Source: JBBQYA01 sp038209155 (GTDB lineage Bacteria; Bacteroidota; Bacteroidia; Sphingobacteriales; Sphingobacteriaceae). From it: 42,328 nt of DNA. The position numbers and the translations under genes were made by a program. Within the stretch, counting starts at the first letter, position 1. Every line of letters starts with the position of its first letter. The stretch covers positions 1 through 42,328 of the forward strand of contig JBBQYA010000013.1 in the NCBI GenBank assembly GCA_038209155.1, in the 5' to 3' direction. The notes beneath the pieces were generated by a model, which saw only the letters and a list, made by a program, of their open reading frames with translations, was not told the origin of the DNA and made no database searches. Below are positions 1-8,675 of the stretch, one piece after another.

Positions 1-1178
1 TGGCTTGAAATTCTAAAGGCAGAATAGCCTGAATTACTCATTGCAACAATTCCTACTGCGTCTGTCTGCTCTGCCAATACGCAAGCATTATAACAAATTG
101 CATCAGATAAATAAGTCTTAGTAGTTTTATCAGCAGTAAATCCCTTGTTAAAGTTATATCCAGTTGCTTCCACAGATGAAATGATTTTGTGCATAGCTTG
201 AACTACTAAAACTGGATAACTTCCCACAGAAGTTTCTGCACTTAGCATTACTGCATCTGCACCGTCTAAAACAGAATTAGCAACATCATTTGCTTCTGCT
301 CTAGTTGGTCGGGCATTTGTAATCATGCTTTCCATCATTTGGGTGGCGATAATTATGGGCTTTGCAGCTACTATACACTTTTTAACGATCATTTTTTGCA
401 TAACTGGAACTTGTTCCATCGGAATTTCTACACCCAAATCTCCTCTTGCAACCATCAACGCATCACTTTCTAAAATAATAGCATCTATATTTTCCAAGGC
501 TTCTGGTTTCTCTATTTTGGCAACTACTCTTGCGGTCTTTCCTTTTTCTGCTATTCTTCTTTTCAAATCAATAATATCTTCCGCTGATCGTACAAAAGAT
601 AATCCTATCCACTCCACATCATTCTCAAGAGCAAATTCCAAATCTTCAAGGTCCTTTTCTGTTAAACTTGAAGAACTAATTTTTGTGTCTGGAAGATTTA
701 CTCCTTTATTAGAAGAAAGCAATCCACCATATACCACTTGCGCTTTTACTGTATCCTTATTATTGGTTTCTAAAATGCGCATTTGTAGTTTGCCATCATC
801 TAGCAAAATCAATTCTCCAAACGTTACGTCCTGAGGAAAATGATCATAGGTTATATAAATGGTGTCTTTGTTTCCAATTTGCTTTTTTGTGGTTATGGTC
901 ACATGTTGTCCGCTCTCCAAAATCACTCCTGGTTCCATTTCGCCAATTCTGATTTTTGGTCCTTGCAAATCCACTAAAATTCCGATGTGTGTATTATATT
1001 CTGTATTGATTTCCCGTACTGTATCTATCAATTTTTGATGTTGCTCATAAGCGCCGTGAGAAAAGTTAACTCGGCATACGTCTAATCCAGCTTTTACTAA
1101 TTCAATTAAAATTTCTTTACTACTTGATGCCGGCCCCATGGTGGCAATTATTTTGGTCCTGTTGTAAGTCGTCTTCAT
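1..1178 (-). CDS. pyk: Pyruvate kinase, C-terminus cut by the window edge
   Basis: Pyruvate kinase catalyses the last ATP-forming step of glycolysis, phosphoenolpyruvate + ADP to pyruvate + ATP, in the cytoplasm. Reading the minus strand from the ATG at 1178, the protein begins MKTTYNRTKIIATMGPASSS and continues with LDVCRVNFSHG, the classic N-terminal substrate-binding region. The signature RAEANDVANSVLDGADAVML lies around 240-300. The frame is open to base 1, giving about 392 codons of an expected 470-480, so most of the C-terminal allosteric domain is present (AVGIVAMSNSGYSA near the edge) but the stop lies outside. The gene follows the IPExxxVDY gene on the same strand after a 177-nt gap, an arrangement common in Bacteroidota. 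Family assignment is secure. Confidence 0.96.
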   Translation of the reverse strand, partial: MKTTYNRTKIIATMGPASSSKEILIELVKAGLDVCRVNFSHGAYEQHQKLIDTVREINTEYNTHIGILVDLQGPKIRIGEMEPGVILESGQHVTITTKKQIGNKDTIYITYDHFPQDVTFGELILLDDGKLQMRILETNNKDTVKAQVVYGGLLSSNKGVNLPDTKISSSSLTEKDLEDLEFALENDVEWIGLSFVRSAEDIIDLKRRIAEKGKTARVVAKIEKPEALENIDAIILESDALMVARGDLGVEIPMEQVPVMQKMIVKKCIVAAKPIIIATQMMESMITNARPTRAEANDVANSVLDGADAVMLSAETSVGSYPVLVVQAMHKIISSVEATGYNFNKGFTADKTTKTYLSDAICYNACVLAEQTDAVGIVAMSNSGYSAFRISS

Positions 1179-1355
1179 ATAAAATATTAATGAATTGTAT
1201 TTTTAATAATTTTACAAAGTAAACTAAAAATGTTTGATTATAGAACAATGTCTATATTATGAAATCATCAACAAAACACTTCATTAATTTCAATAATTGT
1301 ATTTTGTTGTTGAATAATGAGCTGCTTTTTAATAATTTGCCATTGAGCAATTTTC

Positions 1356-1775
1356 TTAGAGAATAATAAAGTTTTCTCTTGATTTTAAAGTGCCCATTTC
1401 TAAAGCCAAAACTGCGTCAACAAATTCTATTTTTCTTAATTTATTGATAAGTTTAAATTGAAAATCCCCTTTTTGTGCTTCTTTTACTACCAATAAAAAA
1501 TCAATTTCCTTTTTCTCAGGCAAGAAATGGCTTGGGTTTCCTTTGTTTGCAATCAAAATATAGTGAGGATCGCCCGGCTGATTTTCAAATTCATAACGCG
1601 TAAACCAAGAATCCAGACCTGAAGAATTTTCTAATAGTAAATCTTCTTTTTTAATAAATTCAAAACCAGATTGTTTGTTTAGAAACCAACAAAGCCTATA
1701 ATCGCTCAAAGTAGTAACGATGCCGATTAATATTAGATTATAGTCGTATGAGACTTTTAAAACTTTCTTTGCCAA
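1356..1775 (-). CDS. IPExxxVDY family protein
   Basis: This 139-residue protein belongs to the small Bacteroidota-restricted family named after the motif IPExxxVDY. Here the motif reads LPEKKEIDF at residues 85-93, a conservative variant. The N-terminus (MAKKVLKVSYDYNLILIGIV) and the position between pyk and acpP-fabF-rnc both fit the family. No signal peptide or membrane segment is evident, so it is probably cytoplasmic. Its biochemical role is unknown to me. It is divergent from acpP across 155 bp, with a candidate -7 box of its own, and lies 177 nt upstream of pyk, so the two may be co-transcribed. Confidence 0.85.
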   Translation of the reverse strand: MAKKVLKVSYDYNLILIGIVTTLSDYRLCWFLNKQSGFEFIKKEDLLLENSSGLDSWFTRYEFENQPGDPHYILIANKGNPSHFLPEKKEIDFLLVVKEAQKGDFQFKLINKLRKIEFVDAVLALEMGTLKSRENFIIL

Positions 1776-1844
1776 TCGAAGAATAAATATTTGTAAAAAT
1801 ATAAAATATTGGTACTATTGACCGAAAGATATTTACTCTATCAT

Positions 1845-1852
1845 CAAATATA
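1845..1852 (-). promoter_or_regulatory. Candidate -7 element for the IPExxxVDY gene
   Basis: The minus strand reads TATATTTG, an exact match to the Bacteroidota sigma-A -7 consensus TAnnTTTG. It would start transcription near 1839, about 64 nt before the ATG at 1775. No good -33 TTG sits at the preferred 19-nt spacing, so the call rests on the -7 box and the divergent context. Confidence 0.42.
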
Positions 1853-1867
1853 TGTTCAAAAATATGT

Positions 1868-1897
1868 TTGAAATTGATGATAAATTAAGTTTATTTG
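1868..1897 (+). promoter_or_regulatory. Candidate promoter of acpP-fabF(-rnc)
   Basis: A -33 TTG at 1868-1870 is followed after exactly 19 nt by TTTATTTG at 1890-1897, one mismatch from the Bacteroidota -7 box TAnnTTTG. The predicted start is near 1903, about 28 nt before the acpP ATG at 1931. The spacing and location support it. The -7 boxes of the two divergent promoters lie only about 40 bp apart. Confidence 0.5.
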
Positions 1898-1930
1898 CAA
1901 AAAAATTAAAACAATTTAAATTTTAAGATT

Positions 1931-2167
1931 ATGTCAGATATTGCATCAAGAGTTAAAGCGATTATTGTTGAAAAACTGGGAGTTGACGAGAACGAAGTTA
2001 CACCAGAAGCGAGTTTCACCAATGATTTAGGAGCTGATTCGTTAGACACTGTTGAGCTGATTATGGAATTCGAAAAAGAATTCAATGTTGCTATTCCTGA
2101 TGAGCAGGCGGAAACAATTGGAACTGTGGGACAAGCTATCACTTACCTTGAGAAAAACGTTAAGTAA
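1931..2167 (+). CDS. acpP: Acyl carrier protein
   Basis: This is the 78-residue carrier that holds growing acyl chains on a 4'-phosphopantetheine arm during type II fatty acid synthesis in the cytoplasm. The attachment site is the DSL motif (GADSLDTVELIMEFE), with the modified serine at residue 37. The length and acidic helical composition are typical. It is followed 9 nt later by fabF, the usual pairing, and a candidate promoter lies just upstream. Identification is secure. Confidence 0.98.
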   Translation: MSDIASRVKAIIVEKLGVDENEVTPEASFTNDLGADSLDTVELIMEFEKEFNVAIPDEQAETIGTVGQAITYLEKNVK

Positions 2168-2176
2168 GAATATTTA

Positions 2177-3430
2177 ATGAATTTAAAACGTGTTGTAGTT
2201 ACCGGTTTAGGTGCACTTACCCCACTTGGCAATACCGTAGACGAGTTTTGGAACGGATTGTTGAATGGAGTAAGTGGCGCTGGGCCAATAACTCGTTTTG
2301 ATGCAAGCAAATTCAAAACAAAATTTGCTTGTGAGGTTAAAGATTTCAATCCAGAAAATTATTTAGAAAAAAAGGAAGCAAGAAAACTTGATCCATTTGT
2401 ACAGTATGCGCTGGTAGCTGCTGATGAGGCGGTAAAGGATTCAGGAATAGTTTTTTCAGACCACGACATTAATCGTTGCGGCGTAATTTGGGGTTCAGGA
2501 ATTGGCGGTTTAACTACTTTTACAAAAGAAATTACGGAATTTGCCAATGGAGATGGAACACCTCGTTTCAATCCATTTTTTATTCCAAAAATGATCATTG
2601 ATATTGCTCCAGGGCATATTTCTATCAAATACGGAATCCGAGGTCCAAACTTTTCTACTGTTTCTGCATGTGCTTCCTCTACTAATGCATTGATAGATGG
2701 CTTCAATTACATTCGATTAAATTATGCAGATGTAATTATTTCGGGCGGTTCAGAAGCCATTATTAATGAAGCAGGTTTAGGTGGCTTTAGTTCCATGCAC
2801 GCTTTATCCACTAGAAACGATGATCCTAAAACTGCTTCAAGACCTTTTGATTTAGATCGAGATGGTTTTGTAACTGGTGAAGGAGCTGGATGTATTATCC
2901 TTGAATCTTTGGAGCATGCTCAAAAAAGAGGAGCAAAAATATATGCAGAATTAGTTGGAGCAGGAATGAGTGCTGATGCTTATCATATCACAGCTCCACA
3001 TCCAGATGGCGAAGGAGCATATCAAGTAATGCTTAATGCATTGAGAGATGCAGATTTGAAAACCACTGACATTGATTACATTAATGTTCATGGTACTTCT
3101 ACACCAATTGGTGATCCTCAGGAAATTAAAGCAATCATGCGAGCATTTGGAGAAGATGCTTACCGATTAAATATTAGTTCCACAAAATCCATGACTGGGC
3201 ATTTGTTAGGTGCTGCAGGTGCTATTGAAGCAATTGCTAGTATTCTTGCTGTCAAGAATGATGTGATACCTCCAACCATTAATCATTTTACAGATGATCC
3301 AGAGTTTGATCCAAAATTAAATTTAACATTTAATAAAGCTCAACATAGAACTGTTCGTGCAGCACTTTCCAATACCTTTGGTTTTGGTGGTCACAATGCA
3401 TCTGTTATCTTCAAAAAGTTTGAGGCTTAA
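2177..3430 (+). CDS. fabF: Beta-ketoacyl-ACP synthase II
   Basis: FabF condenses malonyl-ACP with acyl-ACP to extend fatty acids by two carbons. At 417 residues it has the standard KAS II length. The catalytic triad is visible: the nucleophile Cys165 in TVSACASSTN, His305 in VHGTSTPIGD and His342 in STKSMTGHLLGAAG, with Lys337 nearby. The C-terminal glycine loop GFGFGGHNAS is also present. It sits 9 nt after acpP, its direct substrate carrier, and 87 nt before rnc, so the three are probably one transcription unit. Confidence 0.98.
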   Translation: MNLKRVVVTGLGALTPLGNTVDEFWNGLLNGVSGAGPITRFDASKFKTKFACEVKDFNPENYLEKKEARKLDPFVQYALVAADEAVKDSGIVFSDHDINRCGVIWGSGIGGLTTFTKEITEFANGDGTPRFNPFFIPKMIIDIAPGHISIKYGIRGPNFSTVSACASSTNALIDGFNYIRLNYADVIISGGSEAIINEAGLGGFSSMHALSTRNDDPKTASRPFDLDRDGFVTGEGAGCIILESLEHAQKRGAKIYAELVGAGMSADAYHITAPHPDGEGAYQVMLNALRDADLKTTDIDYINVHGTSTPIGDPQEIKAIMRAFGEDAYRLNISSTKSMTGHLLGAAGAIEAIASILAVKNDVIPPTINHFTDDPEFDPKLNLTFNKAQHRTVRAALSNTFGFGGHNASVIFKKFEA

Positions 3431-3517
3431 TAAAAATTCCAATAAAAACATTTAAATTTCATGCTTTTCTATTTCTCTTCAATTTGCAATTTTTGAGAAG
3501 AGTTTTAAATTTTCGGC

Positions 3518-4246
3518 ATGCCAATTAGCAAAATTTATAAACTTTATTTTTCTGGAGATCGAAAATATATTCGCTCTCTAAAAAACATTTTGGGTTTTGT
3601 TCCGAACAATTTAGCCCTTTACAAATTAGCATTTAGACATAAATCTGCTGCCGAGGAAGTAAAAACTGGAGTTAAAAATAGCAACGAACGTTTAGAATTT
3701 CTTGGTGATGCTGTACTAGGTGCTGTGGTTGCTGAGGTTTTATTCAAAAAATTTCCTTTCAAAGATGAAGGATTTCTCACCGAACTGAGATCCAAAATTG
3801 TGAATAGAATTTTTCTGAATCAATTGGCTAAAAAAATAGGCCTTTCTGATTTAATTATTTTAGATACGAAGTCTATAAACGTGGCTGCAAGAACTGGCTC
3901 TCTCTTAGGAGATGCTTTTGAAGCTTTAATTGGTGCAATTTATTTAGATAATGGTTTCGATTTCACCCGCAACTTTATCATCCAAACTATCATAAAACCT
4001 CACGTAGATATCAATCAATTAGAAATAACCGAATCAAATTTTAAAAGTAAATTATTGATTTGGTGCCAACGAGAAGGTAAAATATTAGTTTTTGAATTAA
4101 AAGAGACTACTGAAAATGGAAATAAAAAACTATTTACCATGGAGGCTCAAATAGATGGAAAAGCATACGGAATAGGTTCAGATTTTAATAAAAAGAATGC
4201 AGAAAAAATGGCTGCAGAAAAAGCTTGTTTAGAATTAAAAATTTAA
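3518..4246 (+). CDS. rnc: Ribonuclease III
   Basis: RNase III cleaves double-stranded RNA and processes rRNA precursors. The 242-residue protein carries the signature NERLEFLGDAVLG (residues 56-68; acidic residues Glu57, Glu60, Asp64) and the second metal-binding segment GDAFEALIGAIYLDNG with Asp132 and Glu135. A double-stranded-RNA-binding domain covers about residues 175-242 and ends in AEKMAAEKACLEL. The roughly 30-residue stretch ahead of the catalytic domain is common in Bacteroidota. The acpP-fabF-rnc order is widely conserved and fits co-expression with lipid synthesis. Confidence 0.97.
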   Translation: MPISKIYKLYFSGDRKYIRSLKNILGFVPNNLALYKLAFRHKSAAEEVKTGVKNSNERLEFLGDAVLGAVVAEVLFKKFPFKDEGFLTELRSKIVNRIFLNQLAKKIGLSDLIILDTKSINVAARTGSLLGDAFEALIGAIYLDNGFDFTRNFIIQTIIKPHVDINQLEITESNFKSKLLIWCQREGKILVFELKETTENGNKKLFTMEAQIDGKAYGIGSDFNKKNAEKMAAEKACLELKI

Positions 4247-4272
4247 ACATCTTATTTTTTGAATTCTCATTT

Positions 4273-5190
4273 ATGACCCAATCAAAACTACTTTTCGTTC
4301 ATCTATCCTTGTTTCTAGTAGCAATTATTTATGGTGCAACATTTACCATCGCCAAAGAAGTAATGCCTGCCTTTATTCATCCTTTTGGTTTAATTGTAAT
4401 CAGAGTTAGTGGAGCCACTTTACTTTTATGGTTAACACATTCTTTTTATCCTAAAGAAAAAATTGCCAAAAAAGATCATTATCGTTTAATGATTTGTTCG
4501 GTTTTTGGTGTGGCTGCCAATATGTTATTTTTTTTTAAAGGTTTATCTATCACTACCCCTATAAATGCGGCTGTCATTATGGTGACTACACCGCTTTTTG
4601 TAGCATTTCTAGCTTTTATTTTTTTAAAAGAAAAAATTACGTTTTTTAAAATTATAGGATTAATACTCGGTTTAGGAGGTGCATTTGTTTTAGTTTTTAG
4701 GCCCGGTATGAATGTGAATTCTTCCACCATTTTGGGTGATGTTTACGTTATGCTTAATGCTATTATCTATTCTTTTTATTTGATATTGGCAAAACCATTG
4801 TTAACAAAATACAAAGCACTAAATGTAATTAAATGGACATTTCTATATGGTTTAATTTTGGTTATCCCATTTGGTATCACAGATTTACAAATGATAAATG
4901 GGGCAAATATTCCTTCTAATATTTGGCTATCAATTGTCTTTTTAATTGTGATGGCCACTTTTTTAACCTATTTATTAAATGGCTGGGCATTGAAATATGT
5001 GAACTCTTCTGTGGTAGGAACTTATATATATTTACAGCCAGTATTGGCAAGTTTAATCGCCATTTATTTAGGCAAAGATATGCTTACGGTAGAAAAAACA
5101 GTTTATACTCTTTTTATATTTTTAGGTGTGTATTTAGTTAGCTTTCCAGAAAATATTTTTATTTACTATTATAACAAAATTAAAGGCTGA
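4273..5190 (+). CDS. EamA/DMT-family inner-membrane transporter
   Basis: This is a 305-residue polytopic protein of the drug/metabolite transporter superfamily, built from two EamA repeats with about ten hydrophobic helices. The repeat hallmark is seen in AAVIMVTTPLFVAFLAFIFL (first half) and YIYLQPVLASLIAIYLGKDM (second half). The frame stays open upstream to a TTG at 4225 inside rnc, but the ATG at 4273 (MTQSKLLF) gives the natural start and avoids the overlap. The substrate cannot be deduced. It lies 26 nt after rnc and may be read from the same transcript. Confidence 0.88.
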   Translation: MTQSKLLFVHLSLFLVAIIYGATFTIAKEVMPAFIHPFGLIVIRVSGATLLLWLTHSFYPKEKIAKKDHYRLMICSVFGVAANMLFFFKGLSITTPINAAVIMVTTPLFVAFLAFIFLKEKITFFKIIGLILGLGGAFVLVFRPGMNVNSSTILGDVYVMLNAIIYSFYLILAKPLLTKYKALNVIKWTFLYGLILVIPFGITDLQMINGANIPSNIWLSIVFLIVMATFLTYLLNGWALKYVNSSVVGTYIYLQPVLASLIAIYLGKDMLTVEKTVYTLFIFLGVYLVSFPENIFIYYYNKIKG

Positions 5191-5210
5191 ATCAAAGTAG
5201 TTAAAAAGGC

Positions 5211-5218
5211 TATATTTG
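5211..5218 (+). promoter_or_regulatory. Candidate -7 element for yicC-gmk-nadD
   Basis: TATATTTG matches the Bacteroidota -7 consensus exactly and is followed by CA. The predicted transcription start is near 5224, leaving a short leader before the yicC ATG at 5235. The -33 region is weak. An AAGGAG at 5228-5233 resembles a Shine-Dalgarno sequence, which is uncommon in Bacteroidota. Confidence 0.55.
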
Positions 5219-5234
5219 CAAAATATCAAGGAGT

Positions 5235-6110
5235 ATGATTAAATCGATGACCGGTTTTGGGCTGGTAATAAAAGAGAAAGAAAATTACAAAATTTGCGCG
5301 GAGATTAAATCTTTGAATAGCAAATTTTTAGAATTAAGTTTAAAACTTCCAAGAACATTTGCTGACAAAGAATTAAGTTTTAGAAACGATTGCAATCGTT
5401 TGCTAGAAAGAGGAAAAGTAACCGTGGTAATGGGTTTAGAATCACTTGATGGTTTAAAATATTCTAGTGTTTTCAACAAGGAATTGGTTAAATCTTATTA
5501 TTTAGATTTAAAAAACCTCAATGAAGAATTGGGTTCAAATTCTACTAATTTATTGCAATTAGCGATGCAAATGCCAGATGTATATCAGGTAACAGAATCC
5601 GTGTCAGACCATGCAAAATGGGAAGAAGCATTAGAGGTTTTCCATTTAGCCTTGCATGAATTTAATACTTTCCGATTGGATGAAGGTGCTGTATTAGCAG
5701 CAGAATTTAAAGCCAGAATTAATAATATTTTGAATTTATTAATAGAAATAGAAATTTACGAATCTATCAGGATTACTGCTATTAAATCAAAAATTGAAAG
5801 TATGCTTATAGAAACCGTAGGTGGGGAAAATGTAGATACTAATAGATTGGAACAAGAATTAATTTTTTATATCGAAAAATTAGATATTACAGAAGAGAAG
5901 CTGAGATTAAAAAGCCATTGCGATTATTTTTTAGAGGGTATGGATGGAGAAGAATCTAATGGAAAAAAATTAGGTTTTATAGCTCAGGAAATTGGTCGGG
6001 AAATAAACACACTTGGCAGCAAAGCAAATCAAGCTGATATTCAAAAAATAGTGGTGAATATGAAAGATGAACTTGAAAAAATAAAGGAACAATTATTAAA
6101 TATTCTTTAA
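5235..6110 (+). CDS. yicC: YicC family endoribonuclease
   Basis: YicC proteins are stress-related endoribonucleases that act on structured RNAs. This copy is 291 residues, the usual length. It starts with the family-typical MIKSMTGFG and ends with the conserved block EIGREINTLGSKANQADIQ followed by a helical tail. It is the first gene of a compact run with gmk 12 nt downstream; the yicC-gmk pairing is widespread in bacteria. The family call is confident. The RNA target in this organism is unknown. Confidence 0.93.
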   Translation: MIKSMTGFGLVIKEKENYKICAEIKSLNSKFLELSLKLPRTFADKELSFRNDCNRLLERGKVTVVMGLESLDGLKYSSVFNKELVKSYYLDLKNLNEELGSNSTNLLQLAMQMPDVYQVTESVSDHAKWEEALEVFHLALHEFNTFRLDEGAVLAAEFKARINNILNLLIEIEIYESIRITAIKSKIESMLIETVGGENVDTNRLEQELIFYIEKLDITEEKLRLKSHCDYFLEGMDGEESNGKKLGFIAQEIGREINTLGSKANQADIQKIVVNMKDELEKIKEQLLNIL

Positions 6111-6122
6111 GCCACCAGAAAA

Positions 6123-6701
6123 ATGGCAGAAGGAAAATTAATTATTATTTGTGCTCCCTCTGGGGCGGGTAAAACTACTATTGTGAAGTATTTGCTTTCC
6201 AAGGAATTACCTTTGCAATTTTCTGTATCAGCTACTACTAGACCCATTAGAGATAATGAAATAGATGGAAAAGATTATTATTTTTTAAATAAAGAAGATT
6301 TTCTACATAAAATAGCTGCTAAAGAATTTATTGAATTTGAAGAAGTTTACCAAGGTAATTTTTATGGAACTTTACGCTCAGAAATGAACAGAATTTGGGC
6401 TAGTGGCAGCCATATAATATTTGATTTAGACGTGCAAGGCGGCTTGCATCTTCAAAGAAAATACCCAAACAATTCTTTATCTATTTTTATAGCACCTCCT
6501 TCTTTAGAAATATTAAAAGAACGGCTAACCCACAGAGGAACAAACGACGACAGGGACATTGAAACCAGAATTAATAAAGCGAAAAGTGAATTAACTTTTA
6601 GTCATAATTTTGACCATCAAGTAATAAATGATGATTTGGATCGCGCTTGTGCTGAAGTAGAAGAATTGGTAAAAAGATTTTTATTTAATGATATAAAATG
6701 A
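6123..6701 (+). CDS. gmk: Guanylate kinase
   Basis: Guanylate kinase phosphorylates GMP to GDP with ATP and so links purine salvage and synthesis to the GTP pool. The 192-residue protein has the P-loop APSGAGKT at residues 11-18, the GMP-binding segment SVSATTRPIRDNEIDGKDYYF, and the lid region with LTHRGTNDD. Length and motifs are standard. It overlaps nadD by 4 nt (ATGA), indicating translational coupling with NAD synthesis. Confidence 0.97.
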   Translation: MAEGKLIIICAPSGAGKTTIVKYLLSKELPLQFSVSATTRPIRDNEIDGKDYYFLNKEDFLHKIAAKEFIEFEEVYQGNFYGTLRSEMNRIWASGSHIIFDLDVQGGLHLQRKYPNNSLSIFIAPPSLEILKERLTHRGTNDDRDIETRINKAKSELTFSHNFDHQVINDDLDRACAEVEELVKRFLFNDIK

Positions 6702-7270
6702 AAATCGGATTGTTTTTCGGTTCATTTAATCCGATCCATATTGGCCATCAGATTATTGCTAATTATATGGCAAATTATACCGATTTGGATCAAGTATGGT
6801 TGGTAGTTTCTCCACAAAATCCATTGAAAACCAAAAACGATTTAATCAATGTTTACGATCGATTAGAAATGACAAAATTGGCTTTCGAAGAAAGTACTAA
6901 AATTAAAGTTTCTGATATTGAATTAAAATTACCTCTCCCTTCTTATACAATAGATACTTTAACGCATCTACAAGAAAAATACCCTGAAAATCATTTTTCC
7001 TTGATAATGGGAGCCGACAATTTATCGACTATTCATAAGTGGAAAAATTTTGAACAAATTTTAAAATATTATTCCATTCTGGTATATCCAAGACCAGGCA
7101 TAGATCTTTCTAAATGGAAAGATAATCCATCTGTGACAATTACGGAAGCGCCTTTAATGGAGATTTCAGCTACTTTTATCAGAAAAAGTATTCAGCAGAA
7201 AAAGAATGTTCAATATTTTATTTCCGAAAAAGTTTTACAATTTATTGAAAGTAAATCTCTCTATAAGTAA
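6698..7270 (+). CDS. nadD: Nicotinate-nucleotide adenylyltransferase
   Basis: NadD transfers AMP from ATP to nicotinate mononucleotide, giving deamido-NAD. The 190-residue protein opens with the nucleotidyltransferase signature GSFNPIHIGH and has the second signature ISATFIRKSI near the C-terminus. The ATG overlaps the gmk stop codon. It ends 5 nt before the convergent stop of the glucosaminidase gene, with no terminator hairpin recognised between them. Confidence 0.96.
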   Translation: MKIGLFFGSFNPIHIGHQIIANYMANYTDLDQVWLVVSPQNPLKTKNDLINVYDRLEMTKLAFEESTKIKVSDIELKLPLPSYTIDTLTHLQEKYPENHFSLIMGADNLSTIHKWKNFEQILKYYSILVYPRPGIDLSKWKDNPSVTITEAPLMEISATFIRKSIQQKKNVQYFISEKVLQFIESKSLYK

Positions 7271-7275
7271 ATAAT

Positions 7276-7947
7276 TTATTGGATTTTAATTACTTCGCCC
7301 AAAGAAATAGAATTATCTTTTTTATTATTTATTTCTTTTAACTTATCTAATTCTACATTAAACTTTTTGGAAATAGAATAAAATGTATCGCCTTTTTTTA
7401 CGGTGTAGTAATTAGTTTTAGAATCATTTTCTACTTCTGATTTACTTCCGTTATCATATTGATTTAAATGATACTTTTCAATTAGATTAATCAATAATTC
7501 TGGATATTTAGGATTTGTAGCATAACCCGCTTTTTTTAACCCATAAGCCCATTTAGAATAATCATTTTTAGAATATGAAAATAGAAATGAATAACGAGCA
7601 GAATTCTTCAAAAAATCAGAATGGTCTCTAAAAGATTCTTCGCTATGTTTATATTTTCTAAAACACTCTCTGCGAGCATCATCCGTTTTTCTGATTCGTT
7701 TTCCTGTCCAACCATTATTGCATTTTATTCCAAAATGATTTTTTCCTTTTTTGGCCAATCTGCTATTTCCGTTTGACGATTCCAACATAGCTTGTGCAAG
7801 TGTAATGCTTGCAGGAATTCCACTTCTTTTCATTTCAGAAATGGCAATTTCCCGATATTGATTTAAATAGCTTTCTGCCTCTTTATTTTGTGCTAATGCA
7901 GAATTGAGAAAAAAGGTAATTAAAATAAAAAAAATAAAATACTTCAT
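7276..7947 (-). CDS. Exported glucosaminidase with C-terminal LysM domain (copy 2)
   Basis: This is a predicted peptidoglycan hydrolase of the N-acetylglucosaminidase (GH73-like) family. The 223-residue protein has a signal peptide (residues 1-19, ending ALA before Gln20). Its glucosaminidase domain contains AMLESSNGNSRLAKKGKNHF, with the likely catalytic Glu56. One LysM peptidoglycan-binding domain covers about residues 180-222 (YYTVKKGDTFYSISKKF). Its start overlaps the stop of the preceding paralogue by 4 nt. The two proteins have the same domain order and clearly related motifs, so they are tandem duplicates that have diverged. A role in cell-wall turnover or cell separation is inferred. 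Confidence 0.9.
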   Translation of the reverse strand: MKYFIFFILITFFLNSALAQNKEAESYLNQYREIAISEMKRSGIPASITLAQAMLESSNGNSRLAKKGKNHFGIKCNNGWTGKRIRKTDDARRECFRKYKHSEESFRDHSDFLKNSARYSFLFSYSKNDYSKWAYGLKKAGYATNPKYPELLINLIEKYHLNQYDNGSKSEVENDSKTNYYTVKKGDTFYSISKKFNVELDKLKEINNKKDNSISLGEVIKIQ

Positions 7948-8651
7948 TCTTTGACTTTAATTTTGGTGCCTGCAAGAATAGTATTGTTTTTTAAATTATT
8001 CAATGCCTTTAATTTATTTACAGAAGTACTAAATTTTACTGCTATTTTAGATAAGGAATCTCCTTTTTTTACTTTATATAAAGTAATGCCCTTTGGGGCA
8101 AAAGAATTCTGAACTTCTTTGGCATCTACAACAGTTTCTGCTTTGTCATTCTGTTTTTCAACGCTATCAAATTCGTAAAGTTTATTTTTTTTAATGGTTG
8201 CGATTAATTGTTCTGAATAGATTTTACTCGTTGCATATCCCACTCTTTGCAATCCCATCGCCCATGCCTTGTAATCATTTTTTTTGTGCTTCCACAGAGA
8301 GGTGTACGTTTTTCTATTGCTTAATATTTTTATAAAATAGGAATACGAATCTTCTACAGAATCAAATTCTTTGTAGGAAGATTTAAACTTAGCCCCTTTT
8401 GCTTTTAAATTATTCGGGCCTTTAATACCAAAATGATTATTTAACCATTTTGCATTTCTGCTATTTCCATTTGCTGATTCGTGCATGGCTACACCTAAAA
8501 TAATGCTTGCTGGAATTCCTGAACTTTCTGAAAGCGAGCTAGCTAATTTTCCATACTTTTCTTTATAAATATCTGCAGAAATAGTTTGGGCATTGGCTTT
8601 AAAAAATAATGAGAGAAATAAAAAGAAAATATAAATGTTTACTTTTTTCAT
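7944..8651 (-). CDS. Exported glucosaminidase with C-terminal LysM domain (copy 1)
   Basis: This 235-residue paralogue precedes the other glucosaminidase gene. A signal peptide spans residues 1-22 (cleavage near KANAQ). The catalytic region reads GVAMHESANGNSRNAKWL, placing the candidate Glu at residue 58. A LysM domain begins near residue 192 (YKVKKGDSLSKIAVKF). It would be secreted to the periplasm and act on N-acetylglucosaminyl bonds of peptidoglycan. The overlapping stop and start with the downstream copy indicate co-translation. It is 24 nt downstream of the O-methyltransferase gene, and no separate promoter is obvious. Confidence 0.9.
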   Translation of the reverse strand: MKKVNIYIFFLFLSLFFKANAQTISADIYKEKYGKLASSLSESSGIPASIILGVAMHESANGNSRNAKWLNNHFGIKGPNNLKAKGAKFKSSYKEFDSVEDSYSYFIKILSNRKTYTSLWKHKKNDYKAWAMGLQRVGYATSKIYSEQLIATIKKNKLYEFDSVEKQNDKAETVVDAKEVQNSFAPKGITLYKVKKGDSLSKIAVKFSTSVNKLKALNNLKNNTILAGTKIKVKE

Positions 8652-8675
8652 AGTTATAATAAGAAAAACGATTAA

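Noticed and set aside
325..834. A 169-codon open frame on the plus strand inside pyruvate kinase
   Set aside because: It is the antisense of a conserved pyk region; low-complexity Ser/Ile-rich product with no family resemblance.
4225..4272. N-terminal extension of the EamA transporter from a TTG inside rnc
   Set aside because: The extension overlaps the rnc coding end and lacks family similarity; the ATG at 4273 gives the usual N-terminus.
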